From Coemansia sp. RSA 487 (lineage: Eukaryota; Kickxellomycota; Kickxellomycetes; Kickxellales; Kickxellaceae), in NCBI GenBank assembly GCA_027577595.1, contig JANBRJ010000099.1, positions 1-59,548 of the forward strand: 59,548 nt of DNA, written 5' to 3'. Below are positions 1-10,300 of the stretch, piece by piece. Position 1 is the first letter of the stretch, and each line of letters begins with the position of its first letter. The position numbers were made by a program, and so were the translations under genes. Under the pieces are notes generated by a model that was not told the DNA's origin, ran no database searches, and was given only the letters and a program-made list of their open reading frames with translations.

Positions 1-329
1 TCGTTTACCTTGGTAATGTCATTTCTGTCATTTACCAGAGATTTTAGGGGACACTTTATAACGCGTGTCCCTGTGTCCAATATATCCCCATCGTCCATTG
101 CAGATGGGAGAGCAAGCAAGAGCAGATAGCTAATATAATATATGCGTTGAAAGGTGTATTTGGTACTACTGGAAGAAAAAAATGACAAAGGAAAAACAAA
201 CGCCTTTTGGTCGTTATATAGCATTGGCCAACGTTGAGTCATCAATGCCGTGCTGTCTTTCCTAATCAGGCATACATTCTCTTTTCGTTCTTTAGCTTGC
301 TTGGGAACGCTTGTGATACTGATATATTA
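1..329. other. AT-rich flank of the mobile-element region, no gene seen
   Basis: This stretch is AT-rich and holds no convincing coding frame. Short open frames are present but have no recognisable content and no plausible splice partners. It lies outside the LTR-like sequence that begins near 330 and probably belongs to older intergenic or mobile-element debris. Confidence 0.4.
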
Positions 330-629
330 CTTTTCACAAGAATACCAAGAGAGCAGACGAAATTAAAGTTCCTTGTCTTTATTTTTCATAAACAGCCTGG
401 ATTTTATAGCCGTACAAACACTACAACAATTGAACTAGATAATTGGGAAGCATATATCGTATGCTTCCCAACAATATGATTGTTCCGATATGGGACAATC
501 ATACTGCAATAGCAGCTCATGTGATAATTATCAGAATGTTTTGACGACTATAAAAGCCAATCTTTTGTTGGAATAAAAACGAAGAGGAACTTTTCCGTTT
601 TGAAAAATACTAGCAATCTTTATGAAACT
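330..629. repeat. Two LTR-like sequences, head to head
   Basis: Read on the minus strand, about 533 down to 330 resembles an LTR: a TGTTGGGAAGCATA...TGCTTCCCAA hairpin, a TATAAAA box near 405 and an AATAAA-type signal near 385. Read on the plus strand, about 515-629 is the downstream part of a related LTR, with TATAAAA near 549 and the ending TACTAGCAATCTTTATGAAA. That ending closely matches the end of the nested LTR at 2265-2477. The arrangement suggests one LTR inserted beside or into another. Exact limits are uncertain. Confidence 0.6.
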
Positions 630-639
630 TGGTAGCACC
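630..639 (+). other. Candidate tRNA primer-binding site of the LTR element
   Basis: TGGTAGCACC lies directly after the plus-strand LTR-like sequence. It resembles the initiator-methionine tRNA primer-binding site known from yeast Ty elements (TGGTAGCGCC). It is at the expected place between LTR and gag. It is short, so chance similarity cannot be excluded. Confidence 0.4.
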
Positions 640-2264
640 ATCGACTTTTATACTATTATAGTTTAATTCAAATTGCTTCCTCTAATGTTGAATTGTTTAG
701 TGGTTATTGTTCTGTTGTGTTGGTTTCCGTAACGTGTATGATATTGGCGACTATTGAAACTACAAGTTCGTTGTCGGCCACAGAGATCGACTATGTTTTT
801 AAATTGTTCCGGGTTGAGAAGGATCTATGGATGCCGTTTGCGTTGATGAAAGGTCCGATGGATAAGCGATCAGAGTACGAGAATTGGTGCGCCTTGAATG
901 GCCACGAGATTCTAGCGTGGAGTTCATTGGGAGAGTTTCTAGTCGCATTATATTGCGACGTGATCCATCGGTTGGACGCTGGTATTCGAATTTATCAGAT
1001 GAAGCCGCCGACGAATTCAGCCGAGTTTGAAACATTTCTTAAGGAATATAAAGTCCTATGCAAACGCGGCGTATACGATGTCGGACAGGAGCTTGCAACG
1101 GATATATCGTCATTGCAAAGCTTCTGATCAAACTTTGTAATTGGTTCATTACTGAGGCAGCAACTAATGCAGCGTATAAACTCGATGCAGTTGTGTCAAA
1201 GGCTAGGAGCTTCTTTGCGGCGGAAAAGTCAATGCAATGGGAGCCAGTTAAAATCGATGCAATTAAGACAGCTACCCCTCGTTGTAATCTGAACAACTGG
1301 CCGAAGGTTGTGAGGACTGACAAGCCCTTGGCTGTGCCGTGTAGTATAGCGTTGATCGAAACGAGTCCGTTGAATGAGACGCCTGCACAAATCTTACCTG
1401 TGGAGCAGTTGTGTATTGACGGCATGGCTAACGAGATCCTGGTTCACATTTTGGTGGATGGTGGGTTGCAGATAACTATTGCCGATAAGGGGTTTTGTAA
1501 GAAGTAGAAAGTCAAGTTGTATGTTTTGGACGCGTCGATACCAACTGTTTTGGCAGATGGTGCACATTATCATGACTGTACAAAATATTGCAGATTTCCT
1601 ATTCATTTCGGTGGCAATTTGCGCATTGATACTTATTGTTTGGTAATGCCAGCGATGGCTGATATTCTGCTCGGTAACAGCTGGCTGAAAAGCACAAGAG
1701 CGCTATCCATTGCGAGGAGGACGTTGTATTTATTACTAAAAAGATAAGCGTTGGAAAATCTCGAGAACAGTGGTTCGGGCTGCGTCTGCTGCAGAGAATG
1801 CGGTTAAACCGATTACAGTCAATGCAATGACAAAGTTAGTGAAAAACGACGATGTCGACTCGATGGGCTGGGTTTGCGTGAGCTTTCCCGAGGACGGTTT
1901 GGAGTCTCAGTTGTCTGTTGCGGCACTGGCGACGAGTCAGGAAGATCAGTTGGCGAAGCTGTGCTCAAAGTATAAGCAAGTACTTGAGCAGCTGCCAGTC
2001 AGTTAACCTGTGCCTGGCAGTCCTGAAATGGAGATCTATCTGACAGAGGGGTCTGAACCGGTCGCAAGGCTGCCGTATCGTTTGTCACATGCGGAAATGG
2101 CCGAGATGGAGAAGCGGATAGGCAACTTGCTGAAGAAAGCTTGCCTTCGCACGTCTACACCACCTTTGGCTGCTCTGGTGTTGTTTGTGTGCAAGAAGGA
2201 TGGTACGCTGCGCATGTGCGCTGATTATCGCGGCTTGAACAAGTGTACGATTAAGGATGCGTTT

Positions 2265-2477
2265 TTTCATAAAGGTTGTTAGTATTTTCCAAAACGGAAC
2301 TAAAGCTCCTTATCATTTATTTAATAAATCGTGGCTTTTTATAGCCACTACAACTAAATGCAAACTATTTGAATAGTTGGATAGCATACGACATATGCTA
2401 TCCAACAATATGATTGACTAGCGAGTCAATCATATTGCGACCCAGCTCAGCGATTTGCAAGCTGAGTCGTTATCACA
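2265..2477 (-). repeat. Solo LTR nested inside the reverse transcriptase region
   Basis: A 213 bp insert lies within the older element, flanked by the 5 bp direct repeat CGTTT at 2260-2264 and 2478-2482, which looks like a target-site duplication. On the minus strand it begins TGTGATAAC, carries a TTGGATAGCATA...TATGCTATCCAA hairpin, a TATAAAA box near 2337 and an AATAAA signal, and ends CTAACAACCTTTATGAAA. This is closely related to the LTR-like sequence near 515-629. The intact-looking flanking duplication suggests it is younger than its host element. Confidence 0.7.
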
Positions 2478-3168
2478 CGTTTCCAATGCCACTTATTGCT
2501 GACTTGCTTGATGAGACACATGGCACGTAGATGTTTTCGAAGATTGATCTTGTTCAGGCATATCACCAGGTGCGTGTTCGTGATGAGGACATTCCGAAGA
2601 CAGGTTTCCGAACGAAATTGGGATCGTACGAGTACACAGTTGTGCCATTTGGGCTGGTCAGTGCACCGGCGGTGTTTCAGCGAGTGATGAACCATGCGCC
2701 ACGCGATTTGATTGGTAAGTTTTGCATCGTGTACTTGGATGATATTCTGATTTGTTCAAGGAGTGCTGAAGAACACGCGAAACATTTGGATGCAGTGTTC
2801 CGGCGTTTACAAGAGCACAATCTACATACGAAGCCGGAGGAATGCGTTTTTCAAGGATTTGGTCGAGTTCTTGGGTTATGTGATCACAAAGAACGGCTTG
2901 AGAACAGATCCAGGCAAAGTGGCAGCGGTTAAAAATTGGCGTGTGTCCGAATCGTTTACTGATGTTCTGGCTTTCCTCGGCCTTAGTAATTATTATCGTC
3001 GTTTTGTCAAAGACTGCTCGCGGATTGCTATGCCACTGACGAATTTGATGGTGACGAAGGAATTTGTTTGGAATGACGAAGCAGAATCGGCATTTAATGA
3101 GCTGAAGGAACAGCTGTCGTCTACACCGATTATCAAGCAGTTTGATCTGAAACGAGCGATTCGTGTTG

Positions 3169-3575
3169 AAACACCCCCATTTTACTTTGGACCAAAGCTC
3201 CTCAATGGAATTTAGAAAGGGCGAGTATGGAGGTAGATATACACTTGTATCCTCTTTTTCTATTAGGTCTCGAATGGCTAATGGCGTGTGGATTGGAGCA
3301 TTGTCCATCACAAGATAGTGGCCTTTCATGTTCTTTGCATCCAGTACGTCGATTACATTTGAGATGTAGGCCAGAAAATACTCTGTCCGTGTGCCAACAC
3401 GCCCACTAATTCTGCTCTCGTTGCCATTGGCTTTTCTCTTTCTGGCAGCAGAGACGGCTTGAGGCTTTCTCAATGAAACATCCATCGACATGCGCATGCA
3501 TGCAAACATGTTCTCTGGTTCCTTATTCGAGTGACGGTCTTCTTCCAGCATGTCTACAGCAGACAAAAAGTGCAT
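3169..3575 (-). pseudogene. Truncated Tc1/mariner-like (IS630-superfamily) DDE transposase
   Basis: Minus-strand reading encodes the C-terminal half of a DDE transposase. The second acidic catalytic residue lies in a VMDNAPIHT motif near 3300, and the third in SPFLNSIEELWSKVKW near 3180-3225, after a YLPPYSPF block. Upstream, the reading has a Lys/Arg-rich stretch (near 3400-3460) typical of the region between the first and second catalytic residues. The first catalytic Asp and the N-terminal DNA-binding domain are missing, so the copy cannot be active. Its end abuts the RNase H region of the LTR element, implying insertion into it or a later deletion. No terminal inverted repeats were found by eye. 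Confidence 0.8.
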
Positions 3576-4338
3576 GGCTTAGTGGCATTTCTTCAGATTG
3601 TTAGGTTTTATTAGGATCAATGTTAACTAATTACATTGAAAGCACAGACAGAGACTGAGAAGCCAACTCATTTTAGTGTGAAATAATAGGCGTGTAACGA
3701 ACAGCTTTCTCCACAAAGCTCAGTTTGCGTCTCTTGCTTCCAAGTGCAGATATATAACGCCAACCGACGTAAAAGACTTTTTCTTGGAACGCAAAATGCG
3801 CTATCTCCACCGCAAACCTTTCACCATTTGACGCGTATACATTCTTCTTATTCGACGCAACTAGTTTTGCAAAACACTGTATGTCTCCGCTTTCTCCAAC
3901 TCACAGGAGGACGACGATGCTCAAGTCGCGAAGCAAAACAGACAGCCAACCCAGCCAGTAGGCCCCGCCCGTATACGGCGTATGTGTGTCGCTGTGTAGC
4001 ATTCGTTGAGGGAAGGGGGAGGGAGAGGGAGGAGGTGGCACTGGCATTAATGTCTTTTCTTTTTCTCATATCTTTTCAGCTATTTCTTGTTTTTTTCTCC
4101 CTCACTATTTTGTTCGAATATCGCACTTTCAATTACTAAAGTTTTCACCTTCTTAATTCAAATTGCCTGTTCTATTTTTTTTTTTTTCATTGACGACAAA
4201 TCCTGGACTCGAAAATATATTTTCTCTTTCTTTCCAGCAACCCACACGACCCGGAATAGCGTTTGCATCGAGCCCACTTATTTACCTTCTCATTTCAACC
4301 ACACTGAATCTGCCTGACGCGTCAGTTTCTGCTCAGAG
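3576..4338. promoter_or_regulatory. Region upstream of UBR1
   Basis: No gene is visible. The left part may include leftover transposon sequence. The right part is rich in C and T on the plus strand, with long T runs at about 4085-4240, as is common just upstream of fungal start codons, so it probably holds the UBR1 promoter and 5' leader. No specific factor site can be named with confidence. Confidence 0.45.
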
Positions 4339-7300
4339 ATGCTCTACCCCTCGACCGTGCGGAGAACGACGCCGGAAATCGAAGAAGCGCTCGGCAAGGC
4401 AGCTTCTGGGGCTCAGCCCAGCGAGAGCTTCATAGACCAGCCATACTCTACAGAGATATACGCCTATCTGCGTGGAACACCAAAGGAGTTCAACTATGTG
4501 CTTACCCCGGCTGCGCGGAAAGACATTCTGCACAAGGTGTCGTGGTTCCTCCTGTCCAAGGACAACCGTCTGGCGGAGCTGGTGCCCCTTGACGAACGCA
4601 CCGGGGGGGCGCCACGGGAGGAGCTGCAGGATGAAGTCGAGGTGCCAATCGAATACACTGAGGTCCGGCGCGGCCAGCCTTGCGGCCACGTCTTTAAACG
4701 CGGAGAGGGCGTCTACCGATGCAAGTAAGTTACCATCTATTGCCTCCACTTTGCTTGTCCTGCGAATGGCCCATGTTCCACTTCTATCTTCTTGTAGGGC
4801 GCCCGAACCCGATGCAGCGTGCATACTGTATGAGTGTGTGGCTTGGGTCTTGCCGTGTTTGGAGCGAAATCCAAGTGTGCACGAAAGAGCAAACCACATC
4901 TGCAGCCTTTTGCTGCGAGCATTCGTGCGCCCTTTTCCATCCAGCAGTGCCGAAAGACAATATGCCATACATATAGCGCAACCGCCCTCTTGTCTTTTTT
5001 CCGGCCTTCCTGCATGCATGGCGGCGCTTTATCGATTATGCTGAGCCATTCGGCACAAGCATAAATTGCGTTCTTCTCAACTCATGTCTTTCTTGCTCTC
5101 GGCGCCCTTCTGCGTTCGTTTTGCCACGAGACACCTGGGATTCTTCCTTGCTGTGCAAAGATGCGAATCGGGCCCAGTGAGATGTCTTTGGCACTCCCTC
5201 CCCTCCTGCAGTAGGCGGTGGTGGTGGTGTCTGGAATGCAGTGTAGTAGCGTTCTTTTCTTGTGCACTGCTGGCTGTCGCTTTGGCTCCGGCTAGCCACC
5301 CTTCCCTCTTCCCCATTGTCCACGCATGTGTACATACGTGCTTGTTCGGTTGCCGCCGTAACAATAGCAGCAGTAACAACTAACCCGAGCGTTTATCTCT
5401 TTTCTGGCTGTCGAGTTGCTGCTATGTAGGAATTGCTCCATGGACGATACATGTGTACTGTGCACCCGCTGCTTCCAAGCAACCGACCACACCGGCCACG
5501 ACACATCATTCAGTATGAATTCGGGAACCGGTGGATGCTGCGACTGTGGTGACCCCGAGGCATGGAGGATCCCGCTCCGCTGCCGCCACCACAGCAGCTT
5601 TGAGCAGCTTGACGAGGTTGGACTCGAGCCAATCATCTCCTCTGCCGGCGCCCCCTTTGTGCCTGGCTACAACAACAACGAATGCCCAGCCAGCGTCAAG
5701 CATTCGATCGAGTTGACAATAGCTGTTGTCCTGGAGTTTATTCTCGAGACCTTTTCCACGTCACCCGTTAATCTGAACATGCAATTCGACGAGAACGCTA
5801 TTTTAGAGGATGCCAAAAACGCCAGCATGGCAATCAACGATAGTGAGCCTCAAACAAAGTTTTCTGTTGTGTTGTGGAACGACGAGGTCCATTCGTTCCA
5901 GGATGTCATTGACCAGTGCATGGAGGCCCTTCAGTGCTCGCACATGGAAGCAAAAAGGATCGCTGAGACCGTTGACTCTAGCGGCCGCGACGTTCTGCGT
6001 GTCAGTACTTCCATTGCCGATCTCATTGACATAGCAACAACCATGACAAACGTCTCGCTTAGCGTCTCGATCCGCGCTGCCCGCGATATCTTCCGTGAGC
6101 AGCTGTCTGCGTCGTTGCTTATCTGGCTCAGAGATCTGGCCTGTTGTAAGTTCCGACCCCTTGCTCGCGTTTTCCAGGGCAAGATCAACAATGAGATATG
6201 TGCCGAGATCTGCCACCAACTTTGCTTGCGTTGGGTTGCGCCCTACCGCAACGCACATCTTGCCGATCTTTTAGAGAGGCTCTACGAGTTTAGTCTGGAT
6301 GATGGCGACGATGGCAGTATGGATGATGACGAGGATGACGCCGAAGCTAACGAAAGCGAATCTGACGACGTTGTATACCACAATAAAAGCTCATGCTCTA
6401 GCGCCGAGGCTCCTCAGCAATATGCGAATGAGCGGTCGTCTGCTTGTGGCTACCAGCACACACTGAAACAACTACAAATGAAGCAGCAGCCAGAAACAGA
6501 CGACCAGACTCATGCGTCAGAAAACACTGCCACAGATACTCCTGTGGACGCTGAAAATGATGGCGCTATCCCTCGTAACCGAAGGCGCCGGCGGTCAATG
6601 AGTGATGATGATCTTTTGCAGCAGGGCGACGAACGCGCAAGCCCCCGTAGCTTCTCGCTGTCTGGAAACAGGCTTGGCATCGGTAGCCAGAACGACGACA
6701 TTCCAGCTAGCCTGTGGCTCTCTGAGACAGCATCGCCGGGTAACAGAGGTATGGTGCCAGCGACAATTCATGCGGCTATGGGGGCTGCGGCTGATGCCGT
6801 TGATGTGGCGCGCACATCAATTGCGCGTATTATACAACCTAATATACCATCAGGATACCCGCAACACTCTGCTGCACCCGGTGCCTTTCCTCATACTAGT
6901 GCACTTGCTGAAGCTGGAGAGCCTGAGGATGTTGGCCAGGACCAACCTTCTTTGGCTGCGATTCAGGACCCTGATGCCGACAGCGACTATGAAACAAACC
7001 GGTCTATCGACCGAGTGCTTCGAGGCTGTGGCCAGCAGCGACTTGACTGGTTCCTGGTCTTCGATCTGCAGCTGTGGAAGGAAGTGCGCAGCGGTTTGCG
7101 CGAGCTTTACATGGCTACGCTTATGCTTGATGGGCGCTACAAGATGAAGATAGCGCTGACATTCGCACGTAACTACCCTCGCTTGTCAAGAGCCTTTCTC
7201 ATGCAGGACCGCGCACCCGAACACTCAGTCTTGTTATTTTCTGTACAGCTGTTCACGGCACCTACGCTGTCGGCATCGCTTGTGGACCACCATCAATTTA

Positions 7301-10300
7301 TGTACATCATCCTGGACGTGCTGAAAAAGTTCTTTATCCAGCCGACACCCATGATTCTTCGCCACTGCGGAGTCATCCTCTGTGACACCGAGTCGTTCCG
7401 CAACCGCCGCTACTTCCATGTCTTCCACGACATGCGCTACTTGGCAGGAACGCCGCAGGTACGCAACTGGGTGTCTAGCAGGCATAGTTTCCTGTCGACA
7501 TACCTTGGATTCATTGGCCTGTTCCAGGGAATGAATCCTAATCGCAGAGCGACTTTACAACACGTGGAGTTTGAGGCGGATACGTGGGTCAACGCATTTA
7601 ACGTGACGCTTCAGGTTGCAAAGAGCTGCAGACAGTTTGCCGAGTGCTACGGCATTTCTGCGCGCGACCTGTTTTTTTCAATGCGTGGCACCCTTCGCAA
7701 GCTTCAGCGCACCGTCTCGATGATGGCCGAGGAAAACTGCTCGTTTATCGTGCGTAATGCGCAGATCCATGGCTACTTACCGAGCAGCATAGGAAACGCA
7801 GCGAACCTGAGCAACGATACGAGCGACACTGTGCACCTTGGTCCCGCTATGCACTCGCTATCCACGCTGTGGGGGAAGCAGTACGAGATTGTGCAGTTCG
7901 ACGTCTCCACTAGTCCGGTGAGCTTCCACCACCCGCTCCACTGGTTTATGGCCGAGCTATGCCAGCATGTGAAGCATCTGGCCAACAGTCGTGCCCGCGA
8001 CTATGGCTTTGCAACCCTCCGCGATATGGTGTTCTCTGCGTTTGATATCAGGCTTGACACGACCTTGGAGCCTCCGACCGATGGCTCGAAGCCCACCGAG
8101 TCTGAGCAAGGCGGTCTTCCCAATGCCAGTAAAAGCATATCCCCGCAGAACCTTTATTCCATAGACCCCGAAAGCGCTGTACAAGCCCAACGCGAGTTGC
8201 TCCGGATCCTTGACTACCCCGTGCGTGTGTGTGTAGTTATGGCACAGATCCGCGCTGGAATGTGGGTGCGCAATGGCTATGTTATCCGGTCACAGGCGCA
8301 CCACTATCGGGAAGTGTCTCTGCGCGAGAACACGTATGACCAGGACATTGTGCTGATCCAGTTTTTCATCAGCATCTGGCAGGACACAGACCACATTCTT
8401 ATGACGCTACTGGACCGGTTTGGGCTGTATGATTGGTTCAGCGGGCGTCCACACGCCTCTCGTATTTACGACCCACTTCAAACTCAGTACATGGTGGAGG
8501 AGTTTTTGAACCTGCTTATTGTGCTTGTTTCCGAAAGGCACGTTGCTACGGGCAAAAACACCCTTGATTTGTCGCGCCGTGAGATTGTTCACGGATGCTT
8601 GAGCCCCATCTCATATTCTGAGCTTACAAAGAAGATTCCAGAGCGCCTAGCTGAGCATACCGAATTCGACACACTCCTGCAGCAGATGGCAAACTACCGT
8701 GGTCCTGTCAGTGTAACAGATTTTGGCAAGTACGAGCTGAAGGATGAGTATCTTGACGAAGTCGATCCGTACTTTATTCACTACTCGCGCAACCAGCGTG
8801 AGGAGATTGAGGAATTGCTGCGAGAGCGGTTAAGAAAGCGGACACGCACGAGCGGAGAGGATACAGATGATGTTGCCTTTTACATTCCTCCCAAGCTTGA
8901 ACCTATACGCTTTGGACCGTTCCAGCGCATCGGGATGTTGCTCCACACGCCTCTGGCCTGCCAGATGCTCTTCTATGCTCTTTTGCACGCTACACATACG
9001 TCGGCTGAGCTGATGTCGGAAACAATTGTTGACGAGGCTCTGCAGCTTATTGTGCTTGCTCTCGAAGATGGCAAGCGTGGTGCACTGGCGCAGGAGATTG
9101 GTGGCCCTGACGCCGATGGGTCTGGTGTCAGCCAAACTGTCAACCGTGGTGGTTTGTGGAAGTACGCTCTGGAGCAAGGCTATCCGTCAGCGCGCGGGGC
9201 GCCGATGAATCTGCTTGGCCTTGTGCTCACCCTGGGTCTAAAACCAGAGATGAAGCAGTGGATGTCCAAGCTCAACTATATATACAACCTGTTCCGTGAA
9301 GGCGGCCCACGCATTGTTGGATGTATAGACGACTACTATGCCAATCTAGAAGCAACTCCCATGGGCAGCAGAGTGCTAAAATCAGCAATGGAAGAAGCAA
9401 GAGCTGCCGAGCGCAAAAAGCAAGCTGCTAAATCACGTCAAGCTGCGATTCTTGCGGATTTTGCAAACCGGCAGCAGAACTTTTTGATGCAGTACGGCGA
9501 GGAATTCGAAGATTTATCCGATGACGATAACAACGAGAGTGATCTTTCTGGAAATTTGGAAACCGAACCGGAGAATGTCACTAACAGTAGCTCGCAACGC
9601 ATGCATCAGACTCTTTGGAATGCACCTACTGGTGCCTGCATTGTCTGCCAAGAGGACTGCGAAACCACCAAACCCTACGGGATCCTTGCACTTGTCCAGG
9701 CGAACCGTGCTGTGCGAGATGCGCCGCTAGTCGATGCCTCACATGTGGTTGACATACTTCAACTTCCAGATAGCCTGGACTCTGAGAGCGCTGGACCGAA
9801 TACTAGTGAGTCTAGTAGTCCAGATGATTTATCTTTGCTATCAGCAACCAAAGGCACCTCGCAGACTCGCTCAGCAGCACACGTTTTGAGTGCCATCAAT
9901 CAGATCGCGGCAGGCGCGTATGGTGCTCCGTCCGGGCTCAAGGGATTCCCTGTGCTCTACCACCAGCGTGGCATGGTTGCAAGCACGTGTAGCCACCTTA
10001 TGCACGTTGGCTGTTTCATCCAGTATTGCCAAGGGGTTGAAGCGAAACGGCAGCAGCAGCCAACCCGCAACCATCCAGAAAACCCGCATCGCAAGGAATT
10101 CCTGTGTCCGTTGTGCAAGAGCCTGGGCAATGTCCTTCTTCCCACTCACCCTAACGCTGCGAATTTTGATCCCTTGGTTGCTGCTGATCGTGATCCCGAT
10201 CGGTTTGCACAGCCGAATGCTGATGATCCTGATGCATCTTTGTCGCGGTTTGAGCAGTGGCTTCAGGACGATTGGAAGCCGTTTGTACATGAGCTGACGT

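Larger units (their letters stand above)
330..3168 (+). mobile_element. Old, broken Ty3/Gypsy-type LTR retrotransposon remnant
   Basis: Fossil element in plus orientation. Parts that can be seen: LTR-like sequence at the left (about 330-629), a gag-like region (about 690-1400), a retropepsin-like stretch ending in a DILLGNSWL-type motif near 1660-1690, a reverse transcriptase split by a nested insertion (about 2010-2264 and 2483-2930, with the catalytic YLDD signature near 2735), and the start of an RNase H domain (about 2930-3168). The order protease, RT, RNase H and the RT sequence style are those of Ty3/Gypsy. No integrase and no right-hand LTR are present; a DNA transposon begins where the RNase H region stops. 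The copy is broken at several places (at least four) as well as by insertion, and looks old. Confidence 0.85.

Noticed and set aside
2658-3168. Extension of the minus-strand transposase frame into the LTR element
   Set aside because: Only the part from about 3169 upward resembles a transposase; the rest is antisense to reverse transcriptase and RNase H.
4333-5019. Minus-strand frame of 228 codons across UBR1 exon 1 and intron
   Set aside because: Overlaps the UBR box exon antisense, has no recognisable content and no conserved motif.
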